Assembly: GCA_903822545.1 (NCBI GenBank)
Contig: CAIJPN010000229.1
Coordinates: 1 to 45,561, forward strand
Reading direction: 5' to 3'
From: an uncultured Anaerolineae bacterium
GTDB lineage: Bacteria > Chloroflexota > Anaerolineae > Anaerolineales > Villigracilaceae
Length of the DNA: 45,561 bases
Part shown: one piece after another, positions 25,223 through 34,538 of the stretch
Layout of the letters: each line of letters begins with the position of its first letter
Numbering within the stretch: position 1 is the stretch's first letter
Made by a program: the position numbers and the translations under genes
The notes under the pieces: model-generated
Database searches by the model: none
What the model was told of the DNA's origin: nothing
Seen by the model: the letters and a program-made list of their open reading frames with translations, nothing else

Positions 25223-26770
25223 ATGAACAAAGCAAGATATGTTGCCATCTTTCACGCCAATCTGAACTACGCCTTTCTTACCCCCGATAAATATGAGCGT
25301 ACCATCCGTGCATCCTACGAAGTAATTATTGACACATTCAGGGATCACCCCAACCAGCAGTATGTTTTTGAAGCATCTGGATACACCATCGACACGATGG
25401 CGAAACTGACTCCCGATGTGCTGGAAAAACTCAAGGATGCCATACGCAGAGGGCAGTGCGAGTTCATGGGAGCCCCCTACGCTCACCCGATCATGGCTAA
25501 TGTGCCGGAAGAGGATGGCTACTGGTCGTGCGAAGCTTCTCAACGTACCTATGAAAAATTTCTTGGCATCCGCCCGGAAAGTTGGTGGAATCCCGAGTGT
25601 ACCTGGACGCAATATGTTCCATATGCCTTTCGTAAGGCAGGAGCCAAATATCTGACACTGGACTTCGAGTCGTACATGAACTCCAATGACAAGGATTATG
25701 CCTGGGTGGAACGCAACCGTACCCAGGATATCTACTGGGGCGGCCACCTGCCGTGGTACGAACTCGACCCTGATTGCAAGTTTCTACACCAACCCTTTCA
25801 TAACGTGGTGCCCGGATTACATGGCATGTGCAGATCCGATCGGTTAATGGGGAAGTATGTAAGCTACTTCCTTGGCAAAACTAGCCTGGAAGATTACCTA
25901 GAGAATGTACGCCACTGGACAGGCAGTGGCAGGGGAAGCACCATCATTATCGCTGATGACGCTGAATACTGCGGCACGACCGGCTACTATTACGTGAAGT
26001 ATTTCCGCGATTATGACAAGTGCTTCATGGTTGATCCTGAAGCCCCAGCCAAACTGGACGCAATGATCAAAGGTATCAAGGAATTCGGGCGGTTGATTAC
26101 ATTTAAGGATGCCTGTGAAATGGAACCTGTGGATGAGCCTTTTTTCGTGGAAGACGGCGGGGCCTGGCACCGGACCTATTCCATTGTCTGGGGTGGTACA
26201 CCTGAAGCCCGTCATTGGGATCCCATTTTAGAAGGGATACGCCGTCAATATAAAAAGTATTGCCAGCCGATCACCGAGGGAACGCACAAGGAAGAATTTG
26301 CTGAAATTGTCTGGCGGTTTTGGTTTCATCTGACCTGCGCCGCTAATTCCGATGGGCGTTGGCCCGCTCCCCCGGCGCGTACCTGCCCATTCAACCGGCA
26401 ATGGGTAGAGGATGAAATCACCATCACCCGTGCTACGTTGGCAGAAATCCGCAAGCGCATTAAAGCCAATGGGTACCATCTGCCACGAAGGAAAGGCTTC
26501 TCTGATGATCCAAATGCTGAGAGCAGCTACCAGTTTCACTTTACCGACAAACCCATAAACAGCCCCTATGACATCCCGGCGCTTACTACCTACGAATTGT
26601 CTCATGCTATCTATTACTACAATGCGATGGTGGATAGCAAAGTGCCGGACAAACTTGAAAAGGGTAAGCATATGCTCAAAGCCATCTTCGATGAACTAGA
26701 TCGTCGCGGCATGAAGGGTATCCGTCCTGGAGGCGCAAAAGGTACGGAAAAGCGGGTTCTTGATATTTGA
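25223..26770 (+). CDS. GH57-like protein
   Basis: 515 residues (start 25223 behind AGAAGGA). The N-terminal half resembles the seven-stranded barrel of GH57 and related GH38/NodB-fold enzymes. Two diagnostic regions are visible: WWNPECTWTQYVPYAFRKAG, with E125 at the position of the GH57 nucleophile, and IIIADDAEYCGTTGYYY, with D245/D246 and E248 near the acid position. The first GH57 motif (HxHxP) is altered to FHANLNYAF. GH57 members act mainly on alpha-glucans or alpha-galactosides; the altered motif and the beta-glycan setting make substrate transfer unsafe. No signal peptide. It sits between GH1 and a binding-protein-like gene. Confidence 0.65.
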   Translation: MNKARYVAIFHANLNYAFLTPDKYERTIRASYEVIIDTFRDHPNQQYVFEASGYTIDTMAKLTPDVLEKLKDAIRRGQCEFMGAPYAHPIMANVPEEDGYWSCEASQRTYEKFLGIRPESWWNPECTWTQYVPYAFRKAGAKYLTLDFESYMNSNDKDYAWVERNRTQDIYWGGHLPWYELDPDCKFLHQPFHNVVPGLHGMCRSDRLMGKYVSYFLGKTSLEDYLENVRHWTGSGRGSTIIIADDAEYCGTTGYYYVKYFRDYDKCFMVDPEAPAKLDAMIKGIKEFGRLITFKDACEMEPVDEPFFVEDGGAWHRTYSIVWGGTPEARHWDPILEGIRRQYKKYCQPITEGTHKEEFAEIVWRFWFHLTCAANSDGRWPAPPARTCPFNRQWVEDEITITRATLAEIRKRIKANGYHLPRRKGFSDDPNAESSYQFHFTDKPINSPYDIPALTTYELSHAIYYYNAMVDSKVPDKLEKGKHMLKAIFDELDRRGMKGIRPGGAKGTEKRVLDI

Positions 26771-26799
26771 GCCAAGTAATGCTTAAAAGGATGTATTCC

Positions 26800-27978
26800 A
26801 TGCCCGAAATCACTTTTTCAACGCTTGGCTGTGAAGAAGGAAACCCAACAGTTTTGGCACTGCTATCTCAATTTGAACAGCAGTTCCACTGCAATGTGAA
26901 AGTACGTTGGCTGAGTTGGAAAACCGGACATGCGGAACTGAACCAGATTGCCTTTGAGCGTCGGGGGGCGGATGTTTCCGTAATTGGCAGCACCTGGCTG
27001 GGAAGCTACATCAGTATGCAGTCTTTGCGGGCCTTTCTGCCAAATGAAATCCGAGCACTTGGCGGTTTTGATGCTTTTGTACCCGTTGCCTGGGCGCCTG
27101 GGCAGGATTACGAAAATAAACAGCCTTATGCAATCCCCTGGTCTCTAGGCATTTTCATGCTTTTCTATCGCTATAAGGGACTGGAATCCGCTGGGATTGA
27201 TATCCATCAGGCTTTTACAAGTATTCATCAGTTGGAAGAAACGGTGGCTTTGCTGGCACAAGCAGGGCAACCGCTGCCGATTATATTGCCTGGTGCAAAC
27301 ACGCCTGAAATCCTGCATGGAATTGCTCCTTTTGTGTGGAACGAAGGGGGGCATTTCAGGTCGAAAGATGGTTTGAAAATGCTCTTTGCATCTCCGGAGG
27401 CAGTTCGCGGCATGGCCCGCTATTTTAAGTTAACTCGGCATGTAAACCCCAAGTTTCTCCCTAGCTTGCAAGGTAATACCGGTCATCTGTTTGTAAACGG
27501 TCAAGCCACAATAGGGCTTTTATCGTCCGAGGCTATTTACCACCCCACTCTTTCGCAGGCCGAAATGGCTGAAACTTGGGGGGTTGCGCCAATGCCTCCG
27601 CAATCATTTGTGGGCGGAAATTGCCTGGTCATCTGGCAACACACAAAAAATGAACGATTGAGTAATGAATTGGTCTATTTTCTGACAGGCCATGAATGCC
27701 AGTTGCGACAAAGCCACATCAATCGCCAATTTCCGGCTCGTTTATCGGCCTTACAAAACATGGATATTCCCCAAATATCTCTATTGAGTGAATTACAGGG
27801 TGGCCGGACGTATCATTCCGCACGATTATGGGGCGTGGTTGAAGATAACTTAATCCGTGCTTTGTCGTCGGTATGGCATCGTTTCTTGGCAGAGCCTGAA
27901 TTGGATGTAGAAACGCTTCTGGGAGAAGAGTTATCTCCACTTGCCAGGCGTCTGGCCGCCACCATGTCGAGCTATTAG
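26800..27978 (+). CDS. Family 1 solute-binding-like protein without a signal peptide
   Basis: 392 residues with the start at 26800, chosen because AAAGG lies nine bases upstream; earlier in-frame starts (TTG 26767, ATG 26779 and 26791) would add only a short charged segment. The protein aligns by eye with extracellular sugar-binding proteins: ITFSTLGCEEGNPTV at the first strand, DVSVIGSTWLGSY, YAIPWSLGIFMLFYRYKG and FVNGQATIGLLSS are all typical positions. No hydrophobic leader or lipobox can be made from any start, so it should stay in the cytoplasm. It contains no helix-turn-helix. It may be a cytoplasmic sugar sensor or chaperone, or a binding protein that lost its leader. It follows the GH57-like gene after 29 bases. 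Confidence 0.72.
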   Translation: MPEITFSTLGCEEGNPTVLALLSQFEQQFHCNVKVRWLSWKTGHAELNQIAFERRGADVSVIGSTWLGSYISMQSLRAFLPNEIRALGGFDAFVPVAWAPGQDYENKQPYAIPWSLGIFMLFYRYKGLESAGIDIHQAFTSIHQLEETVALLAQAGQPLPIILPGANTPEILHGIAPFVWNEGGHFRSKDGLKMLFASPEAVRGMARYFKLTRHVNPKFLPSLQGNTGHLFVNGQATIGLLSSEAIYHPTLSQAEMAETWGVAPMPPQSFVGGNCLVIWQHTKNERLSNELVYFLTGHECQLRQSHINRQFPARLSALQNMDIPQISLLSELQGGRTYHSARLWGVVEDNLIRALSSVWHRFLAEPELDVETLLGEELSPLARRLAATMSSY

Positions 27979-28095
27979 ATCAACAAACCTCCTACCAATA
28001 TACATGGCTTGTCAACGCATGTACTCCATTCCTGCGCGAGCACCCAAAGACGGGCAATATCTTGTTTTAAATACTGTTGCTTACAAGGAGAATTC

Positions 28096-29109
28096 ATGAA
28101 CAGAAAACTTTCCATCGGCATTCTTGGAACCGGTTTCATGGGCAATATGCATGCACAGCGCCTTATGAAGCAGGATGATGTTGTTGTCACTGCCGTTTGT
28201 GGCGAAACAATTGCCATGGCCGAGGAATTGAAGTCCAATCTCAAAGTGGGAGATGCTATCGCGTTTGGCAACTTCGACGAGATGCTGGCCACATCCCAAT
28301 TGGATGCGCTCTATATTTGCCTGCCGCCATATGCCCACAGCGGGCAGGAGGAAAAGGCTGCGGAGCGAGGTATTCACCTGTTCTTGGAGAAACCGATCGC
28401 TTACAACATTACCCAGGCAGAGTCCATCGTTGCGGCGATTGAGAAGGCTGGCGTAGTCAGCCAAGTGGGTTATCACATGCGCTTCCGAAAAGCCGTGACA
28501 GCGATAAAGAGAATATCGGCTGGCAAACCCACCCTCTTCGAGGGTCGATTCTGGTGCAATTTTGGCGGACCGCCCTGGTGGACGGACAATGCCAAATCGC
28601 ACGGACAAATCTTTGAGCAGGTTATCCACCTGTACGATATGGCGCTCTACCTCTTTGGTAAAGTGGACAGCGCATCGGGCTTCGCTGCCAATCTGTGCCA
28701 CAACACCGATCAAACCTACACCATCGAAGATACCAGTGTTGGAATGTTGCGCTTTGCAAACGGAGCGTTGGGCATGATCACTGGCTCTAACTGTGCCATC
28801 CCGGAACGATTCATCAGCACCTTCCGCGCTGTCTTCGAACATGTCACACTCGATTACCACTCAACCGGCGATTGGCGTGTCAAAGATGAGTCCACCCTGT
28901 TCGTTCACGATGGAAAAAACATCATCGAACAACAGGATTTCGATGAAAACAATGATGTTTATCTCGATGAAACCCGTGCCTTCTTGGATGCAATTCAGGG
29001 CAAAGCTTCGCAGATTGCCACAGCCCGTGATGGGCTGGATGGCATCCGCCTCGCCAGCGCAGTGCTGGAAAGCGCATCTAGAAATGGTTCACCCATTCAA
29101 CTCTCATAA
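28096..29109 (+). CDS. Gfo/Idh/MocA-family oxidoreductase
   Basis: 337 residues; start at 28096 behind AAGGAG. The N-terminal Rossmann fold (GILGTGFMGNMHA, about 7-19) binds NAD(P), the conserved EKPIAY motif lies near residue 98, and the C-terminal half is the alpha/beta catalytic domain. Family members oxidise or reduce sugars, inositols and their derivatives, and some act as NAD-dependent glycosidases or epimerases by transient oxidation. In this operon it could process an unusual sugar released by the hydrolases. The next gene, also a dehydrogenase, starts 12 bases later. Substrate not readable. Confidence 0.9.
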   Translation: MNRKLSIGILGTGFMGNMHAQRLMKQDDVVVTAVCGETIAMAEELKSNLKVGDAIAFGNFDEMLATSQLDALYICLPPYAHSGQEEKAAERGIHLFLEKPIAYNITQAESIVAAIEKAGVVSQVGYHMRFRKAVTAIKRISAGKPTLFEGRFWCNFGGPPWWTDNAKSHGQIFEQVIHLYDMALYLFGKVDSASGFAANLCHNTDQTYTIEDTSVGMLRFANGALGMITGSNCAIPERFISTFRAVFEHVTLDYHSTGDWRVKDESTLFVHDGKNIIEQQDFDENNDVYLDETRAFLDAIQGKASQIATARDGLDGIRLASAVLESASRNGSPIQLS

Positions 29110-29121
29110 AAGAAAAATACC

Positions 29122-30132
29122 ATGTCTACCCACCCTCGTTTACTTATCAATCTGCCCCCCACTTTTTTCACCCGTCCCGAGTTAGAGCCGCATTTCAAGC
29201 GGCTGGAAAAACTGGCATCTGCCATTCGCCAGACATCGCACAATACCACCGACGAAATCATGCGCGACTTGCCCTGGGCCGAAGCCGTCGTCATGTGGGC
29301 CTGGCCTGGCTTCGGAGATGATGAACTTAAAGTCTGCCCTGACTTGAAATTCGTCGGTCAAATCAACACCACCGGTCAACACGTGCGCGCCTGCTTAAAG
29401 AAGGGCCTAGCAATCTCGGAGGTGCGCCATGCCTGGTCGCCTTCGGTTGCCGAACTAGCGCTGATCCTGATGATGAGTGGACTCCGCCAAACCAGTAGCT
29501 ATCACATTGCCATGACCAAAGGAACTGAACACTGGCTGCGCGACTTCCCCGCCGACATTGATGCCCGCGAACGCCAACTGTCCGGACGCTCAGTCGGCAT
29601 CGTCGGCTTCGGTGGTATTGGGCAGCACCTGGCGCGGTTGCTCGAACCATTCCATGTGACTTTGCGCATCTATGACCCGTATCTGCCCGCTGAAGTTGCC
29701 GCACAGTATGGCGCTCAACCAGTCAAGTTGATGGAACTCATCCAGGAATCTGAAGTTGTGGTGTTGTGCGCAGCCAACACAGATGATGCGCATCACCTGT
29801 TGGATGCCCAAGCGATCAAGGCTTTACGCAAGGATGCCGTGCTGGTCAACGTAGGACGTTCGATGCTGGTGGACATGGCTACCCTGGAAGAACGCCTGAA
29901 GCAAGGTGATCTGATCGCCATGCTCGATGTGTTTGACCAGGAACCACTGCCCGCCGATTCACCGCTGCGATCCCTGCCCAATACCTACCTGACCCCCCAC
30001 GTCGCAGGTGGTATCCTGGAATCCGTGGAACGGTCCCTGGCCTGGCTGGCTGATGACCTCGAGTCGCACCTGAACGGCCAGCCGCGCAAATTTGCCGTAA
30101 CAGAAAAGATGCTCGTCTCATTCCCCGGATGA
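29122..30132 (+). CDS. D-isomer-specific 2-hydroxyacid dehydrogenase family protein
   Basis: 336 residues. A catalytic domain flanks the NAD-binding Rossmann segment [18 protein letters not shown] (about 155-172); [19 protein letters not shown] and [11 protein letters not shown] are the conserved C-terminal blocks, with the histidine of the last in the active site. The family reversibly reduces 2-ketoacids to D-2-hydroxyacids. In sugar operons such enzymes may handle glyoxylate, hydroxypyruvate or keto-sugar acids; which applies here is not visible. Its stop overlaps the GH130 start by four bases (ATGA), so the two are translationally coupled. Confidence 0.9.
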   Translation: MSTHPRLLINLPPTFFTRPELEPHFKRLEKLASAIRQTSHNTTDEIMRDLPWAEAVVMWAWPGFGDDELKVCPDLKFVGQINTTGQHVRACLKKGLAISEVRHAWSPSVAELALILMMSGLRQTSSYHIAMTKGTEHWLRDFPADIDARERQLSGRSVGIVGFGGIGQHLARLLEPFHVTLRIYDPYLPAEVAAQYGAQPVKLMELIQESEVVVLCAANTDDAHHLLDAQAIKALRKDAVLVNVGRSMLVDMATLEERLKQGDLIAMLDVFDQEPLPADSPLRSLPNTYLTPHVAGGILESVERSLAWLADDLESHLNGQPRKFAVTEKMLVSFPG

Positions 30133-31307
30133 ACAATAATACCTTTCCTCAACGCCTGACCGCCCTGCGTGAAAAGCACGCCGCCCTACTGGCCCGCCCC
30201 AACGGCGTGAACCTGCTCTGGGATAACGGGATATTCACACGCTGGCAGAACCCGGTCGTTACCGCCGCCCATGTTCCATTGGAGTGGCGCTATGACCTGA
30301 ACCCGCAAACCAACCCATACTTGATGGAACGCCTGGGGGTCAACGCTGCCTTCAACCCTGGTGCTCTGGAACATGAAGGCAAAATCCTGCTTGCCTGTCG
30401 GGTGGAAGGATACGATCGCAAATCCTTTTTCACCATCGCCGAAAGCGAAAATGGGGTAGATAACTTCCACTTTTGGGATGAACCGATCGTTCTGCCCGAA
30501 ACCGATGACTCCGACACAAACGTGTATGACATGCGTCTGACACACCACGAAGATGGCTGGGTCTATGGCGTATTTTGCACCGAGCGCAAAGACCCCAACG
30601 CCCCACCCGGCGACCTCTCCAGCGCGGTGGCCCAGGCTGGAATAGTACGAACGCGCGACCTGAAAACCTGGGAACGCCTGCCCGACCTGAAAACCAGCTC
30701 GCCCCAACAGCGCAACGTTGTGCTGCACCCGGAATTTGTGGATGGCCAATACGCCTTCTACACCCGCCCACAAGACGATTTCATTACAGCAGGCAGCGGT
30801 GGCGGCATTGGCTGGGGATTGAGCGCTTCGATAAACCCAGCAGTCGTGGAGAAAGAAATTATCGTCGAGACCCGCAACTACCATACAATCAAGGAACTCA
30901 AGAACGGCGAAGGTCCGACCCCGTTCAAGACCGAACGCGGCTGGCTGCACCTGGCGCACGGGGTTCGTAACACTGCCGCAGGACTGCGCTATGTTCTATA
31001 TCTGTACTTGACCGAACTGGAGCGCCCTTGGGTAGTTACACATCAACCGGGTGGCTACTTTCTTGCGCCAGAGTTTGATGAGCGCGTTGGCGATGTCAGC
31101 AACGTGGTTTTCTGCAATGGGTGGGTGGCTCGCGCCGATGGCAGCGTTCTAATCTATTACGCTTCATCTGACACGCGCATCCATGTTGCCACCAGTTCAC
31201 TTGACCAGTTACTTGACTACACCATTAACACTCCGATAGATGGATTCCGGTCCTATGCCAGCGTCCAAACTCGTCTTGATCTGATTCGGCGCAATCGCGC
31301 ACGATAA
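30129..31307 (+). CDS. GH130 phosphorylase, mannosyl-glucose phosphorylase-like
   Basis: 392 residues of the five-bladed propeller family GH130. [20 protein letters not shown] (75-94) and [14 protein letters not shown] (131-144) contain the phosphate-binding arginine region and catalytic Asp D134; the text [17 protein letters not shown] and VFCTERKD resembles subfamily 1, the 4-O-beta-D-mannosyl-D-glucose phosphorylases. Those enzymes split Man-beta-1,4-Glc with phosphate into mannose 1-phosphate and glucose, after an epimerase has made that disaccharide from mannobiose. An epimerase-superfamily protein is present at 12397, though secreted. No signal peptide, consistent with a cytoplasmic phosphorylase. 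Family certain, subfamily likely. Confidence 0.88.
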   Translation: MNNNTFPQRLTALREKHAALLARPNGVNLLWDNGIFTRWQNPVVTAAHVPLEWRYDLNPQTNPYLMERLGVNAAFNPGALEHEGKILLACRVEGYDRKSFFTIAESENGVDNFHFWDEPIVLPETDDSDTNVYDMRLTHHEDGWVYGVFCTERKDPNAPPGDLSSAVAQAGIVRTRDLKTWERLPDLKTSSPQQRNVVLHPEFVDGQYAFYTRPQDDFITAGSGGGIGWGLSASINPAVVEKEIIVETRNYHTIKELKNGEGPTPFKTERGWLHLAHGVRNTAAGLRYVLYLYLTELERPWVVTHQPGGYFLAPEFDERVGDVSNVVFCNGWVARADGSVLIYYASSDTRIHVATSSLDQLLDYTINTPIDGFRSYASVQTRLDLIRRNRAR

Positions 31308-31380
31308 GGCAACTCTATAGAATCGGGTTACTTTGCTCGATTATTGCCAAAAGCCCAACCTGATGAAAGTGACTTGCTAA

Positions 31381-32187
31381 ATGACCGCGCGAGCAATTCC
31401 CCTTTGGATAGATAATACTCCGGGCGTTGACCCGAACATTTTACAGAAACCACCCTACCTTGAACCTTATCTTGTGGCGGGTAATGGCACTCATGCATGC
31501 GTCATCATCTGCCCGGGTGGTGGTTACTGGATACTTGCCCCCCATGAAGGCGAACCTGTGGCGCGATGGTTGAACCAGTTGGGTATATCGGCTTTCGTAT
31601 TGCACTATCGCACCACCCCATACCATCACCCATACCCGCTATTAGATGCCCAACGCGCTGTGCGCCTGGTGCGCGCCCGGTCAAGCGAGTTCAACATTGA
31701 CCCACAGAGAATTGGCGTGTTGGGTTTCTCGGCGGGTGGACACCTCGCCGCCACCGTTGGCACACACTTCGATGCAGGCGATACCGACGCAAGCGATCAA
31801 ATTGAACGAGTTTCGTGTCGCCCGGATGCACTCATCCTGTGTTACCCAGTAATCACATTCGCCGAATTTCGCCACGAGGGAACGCGCCAAACATTACTGG
31901 GGGAAATGGCTTCTCCTGAGCACATTCTCTTGCTTTCCAATGAAAAGCACGTCACAGCGGACACACCGCCTGCTTTCTTGTGGCACACCGCCAACGATGA
32001 AGAAGTCATGGTCGAAAACAGCCTGCTTTTCGCCAGTGCTTTAAGCCGAAACAAAGTGCAATTCGAACTGCATGTTTTTTCTGATGGAAAACATGGGCTC
32101 GGGTTAGCGCAAGAACACCCCCAACTATCGTTATGGATTAAAGCCTGTGAGAACTGGTTGCGCTTGCTGAATTTTTGCGTGCCATAA
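31381..32187 (+). CDS. Alpha/beta-hydrolase, acetyl-esterase type
   Basis: 268 residues. The oxyanion-hole segment CPGGGYW (44-50), nucleophile S117 in GFSAGG, a late Asp region (HTANDEEV) and a histidine in GKHGLG form the expected triad. This resembles bacterial esterases of the BD-FAE/carbohydrate acetyl-esterase group, which remove acetyl groups from xylan, mannan or pectin fragments. No signal peptide, so it probably acts on imported oligosaccharides. The next gene is a second, unrelated deacetylase 13 bases on, and the pair suggests acetylation of the substrate at more than one position. The 73-base gap before it holds nothing I can identify. Confidence 0.85.
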   Translation: MTARAIPLWIDNTPGVDPNILQKPPYLEPYLVAGNGTHACVIICPGGGYWILAPHEGEPVARWLNQLGISAFVLHYRTTPYHHPYPLLDAQRAVRLVRARSSEFNIDPQRIGVLGFSAGGHLAATVGTHFDAGDTDASDQIERVSCRPDALILCYPVITFAEFRHEGTRQTLLGEMASPEHILLLSNEKHVTADTPPAFLWHTANDEEVMVENSLLFASALSRNKVQFELHVFSDGKHGLGLAQEHPQLSLWIKACENWLRLLNFCVP

Positions 32188-32200
32188 ACTGGAGTATCCC

Positions 32201-33181
32201 ATGCCTTACTTTGACTTGCCCCTCGATCAACTAAAAACCTATCGGCCAGAAAGCACTGCTCAGTCTGACTTCGATGATTTCTGGAAAATCACGCTGGAGA
32301 CTGTCCGCTCACACCCGCTTGATGCACATTTCACCCTAGTAGACAACGGTCTGAAAGCGCAGGAAGCCTTCGATCTGACCTTCCGCGGCTTCGGCGGACA
32401 ACCGATCAAGGGCTGGTTCATCCTGCCTCGCAAGCGCACCGGTCTGGTGCCCTGCGTGGTGGAATTCCTGGGCTATACCGGTGGGCGTGGATTCTCTACT
32501 GACTGGCTACTATGGCCCAGCCTGGGCTATGCCCAATTGGTGATGGACACGCGTGGACAGGGCTCTTCAGTCGGCTGGACACATGGCGATACACCTGACT
32601 TGTACGGGGAGGGTGGCAACCCAACGGTTTCCGGGTATATGACCCAGGGCATCTTGGATCCGAAACATTATTTCTACCGCCGCGTCTTCTCCGATGCTGT
32701 TCGCGCCGTGGAAGCTGCTCGAGCACACCCAGAGGTAGATTCCAATCGCATCTGCGTCACGGGTGGTTCGCAGGGCGGCGGCATTGCTATCGCTGCCGCC
32801 GCTCTTGTCCCGGATGTAGAAGCAGCAATGCCTGATGTCCCATTCTTGTGTCATTACCGCCGCGCCACCGAAATTGTAGACTCGTACCCCTATCAGGAAA
32901 TCGCCCGCTTCTGCAACGTTCATCGCGATAAGGTTGAGACCGTTTTTCGCACGCTGTCCTATTTCGATGGTGTGAATCTGGCGAGCCGAGCGCGGGCAAA
33001 AGCGCTTTTTTCTGCTGGTCTTATGGATATGGTCTGCCCGCCTTCTACTATCTTCGCAGCTTACAACTACTGGGGTGGAATGGAAAAACAAATCATCACC
33101 TACCCGTACAACGGACACGAAGGTGGCGGCGGTTTCCACACGCAAGAAAAAATCAAATTCCTACGCGGACTGTGGGGCTGA
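32201..33181 (+). CDS. CE7 acetyl-xylan esterase / cephalosporin-C deacetylase family
   Basis: 326 residues, the usual CE7 length. The family motifs are intact: RGQG (118-121), nucleophile S190 in GGSQGGG, an Asp in SAGLMDMVCPP and the His-Glu pair in YNGHEGGG. CE7 enzymes are cytoplasmic hexamers that remove acetyl groups from short sugars taken up by the cell. The GGAG just before the ATG fits a normal start. It lies next to a second esterase, so deacetylation appears to be a main step for this substrate. Confidence 0.92.
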   Translation: MPYFDLPLDQLKTYRPESTAQSDFDDFWKITLETVRSHPLDAHFTLVDNGLKAQEAFDLTFRGFGGQPIKGWFILPRKRTGLVPCVVEFLGYTGGRGFSTDWLLWPSLGYAQLVMDTRGQGSSVGWTHGDTPDLYGEGGNPTVSGYMTQGILDPKHYFYRRVFSDAVRAVEAARAHPEVDSNRICVTGGSQGGGIAIAAAALVPDVEAAMPDVPFLCHYRRATEIVDSYPYQEIARFCNVHRDKVETVFRTLSYFDGVNLASRARAKALFSAGLMDMVCPPSTIFAAYNYWGGMEKQIITYPYNGHEGGGGFHTQEKIKFLRGLWG

Positions 33182-33276
33182 AGCATGGCAAATAGATTAC
33201 ACCCTGATCTGTGTCCTAAAAACTGCGCGCTGAGTTCAAACAACCCGCAATCCAACCAGCCAACTCACGCACTCCG

Positions 33277-33342
33277 CTTGGAGAAAACTTATACCGATGC
33301 CCAAACCCAATTTGATCTCCTTTGTGGCCGACCAGTGGCATG
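33277..33342 (+). repeat. First copy of an imperfect direct repeat (sulfatase leader)
   Basis: This stretch, starting CTTGGAGAAAACTT and ending GACCAGTGGCATG, matches 35182-35246 (CTTGGGAAAACTT ... GACCAGTGGCGTG) at DNA level across the leader and the first 15 or so codons of the sulfatase gene. The two copies enclose the methyltransferase and corrinoid-protein genes. Confidence 0.65.
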
Positions 33343-33389
33343 ATGCAGCAATGACTAACGTGTCGGAAAGAAAGAAAACCCATGTCTGA
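33297..33389 (+). pseudogene. Sulfatase N-terminal remnant
   Basis: An ATG with GGAG upstream opens a 30-codon frame whose first 14 residues (MPKPNLISFVADQW) match 11 of the first 14 of the intact sulfatase at 35201 (MPAPNLIFFVVDQW). Similarity ends at once after this, and the frame runs eight bases into the methyltransferase gene. It is either the stump of a second sulfatase or a duplicated leader. Confidence 0.7.
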
Positions 33390-34449
33390 CAATCTGACAT
33401 CGATAGAACGAGTAGAAATCGTTTTGCGCGGTGGAATCCCCGACCGCGTGCCAGTTAACTTGCATAACTTCATGATGAACGCCCGAGCTTCGGGGTTATC
33501 GTTTCCCGATTATTTTCAAAATGGCGAAGCCATGGCGGAAGGACATATCAAAGCCTGGCGCGAGTTTGGCCACGATGTCATCCTGCTCGAAAACGGCACC
33601 GTAGCATTGGCTGAAGCGTGCGGCTGCCAGGTGGAGTATCTGGATGATAGTGCTCCAGTTCATATTGCCCCTGCCATCAAAAGCCTGGATGATGTGGGAA
33701 AACTAATCAAACCAGATCCCTATAAAACCCACCCCCTGCGGGAAAATCTGAAGGCCACCCGTACCGTTGCCAATGAAATTGGCCAGCGGGTTTATGTTAT
33801 GGGGCGTGCAGATCAGGGGCCATTCTCCCTGGCATCCATGCTCATCGGGATCGAAAATTTCCTTTTTGCCGTTGTTGACACGGCTTCTCAGAATAAATTG
33901 GAACAACTGCTCGATTTCTGCCTTGATGTTGTCTATACTTATGCCCTGGCCCAGGGTGAGCAAGGAGCACGCATGACATCCATCGGGGAATCGCTCTCTG
34001 GGCCGGATGTGTGTTCTCCCCGTGTCTACAAAAAATATGAGTGGGGGTATGCTAAACGCCTGATTGAACAGTTGAAAGCCAATAACCTGCCGCTGGCTTA
34101 TCATATTTGCGGTAATGCCACCCGCATTGTTCACGACATGACGGAAACGGGGGCAGCCGTACTCGAATTAGATTACAAGTGCGATTTACCCACTATCAAG
34201 CAAGCAACGCAAGGCAAAACTACCATCCTCGGTGTGATTGATCCCAGCGGGGTGTTGGCGCTCGGAACACCTGAAGATGTCAGGGGAAAAGTAAGAGAAG
34301 AACTGGATGTGCTGGCTCCAGGCGGTGGACTGATTTTGGGGCCAGGCTGTGCTCTGCCGGCTACAACCCCTGTTGAAAATATCCATACCTTGGTTGAAAC
34401 TGTACACCATTATGGGCGCTATCTGCCAGATGGAACGCTCATTTCTTAG
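33382..34449 (+). CDS. MtaA/MtbA/CmuA-like zinc methyltransferase (UroD superfamily)
   Basis: 355-residue TIM-barrel protein. The zinc site of corrinoid-dependent methyltransferases of this superfamily is complete: H241-x-C243 (AYHICGNA) and C323 (GPGCALP). Uroporphyrinogen decarboxylases lack these residues, so a methyl-transfer role is favoured. Known relatives move a methyl group between a corrinoid protein and coenzyme M, tetrahydrofolate-linked steps or a methylated substrate. The corrinoid protein is encoded next, 89 bases downstream. Lying among deacetylases and a sulfatase, it may remove O-methyl groups from sugars; that is inference. No corrinoid-reactivating ATPase is seen in the window. 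Confidence 0.85.
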   Translation: MSDNLTSIERVEIVLRGGIPDRVPVNLHNFMMNARASGLSFPDYFQNGEAMAEGHIKAWREFGHDVILLENGTVALAEACGCQVEYLDDSAPVHIAPAIKSLDDVGKLIKPDPYKTHPLRENLKATRTVANEIGQRVYVMGRADQGPFSLASMLIGIENFLFAVVDTASQNKLEQLLDFCLDVVYTYALAQGEQGARMTSIGESLSGPDVCSPRVYKKYEWGYAKRLIEQLKANNLPLAYHICGNATRIVHDMTETGAAVLELDYKCDLPTIKQATQGKTTILGVIDPSGVLALGTPEDVRGKVREELDVLAPGGGLILGPGCALPATTPVENIHTLVETVHHYGRYLPDGTLIS

Positions 34450-34538
34450 ATGTTCTTCTGCCAGGTGCTCCAACATCAGCATTGTTGAAGAAATCTACCC
34501 AACCCTAAGCCCAAGAACCCAACATGGAGAAATAGATA

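Noticed and set aside
24887-25747. 286-codon minus-strand frame over GH1 and GH57-like genes
   Set aside because: It covers the end of one certain gene and the start of another on the opposite strand, with no start signal or recognisable domain.
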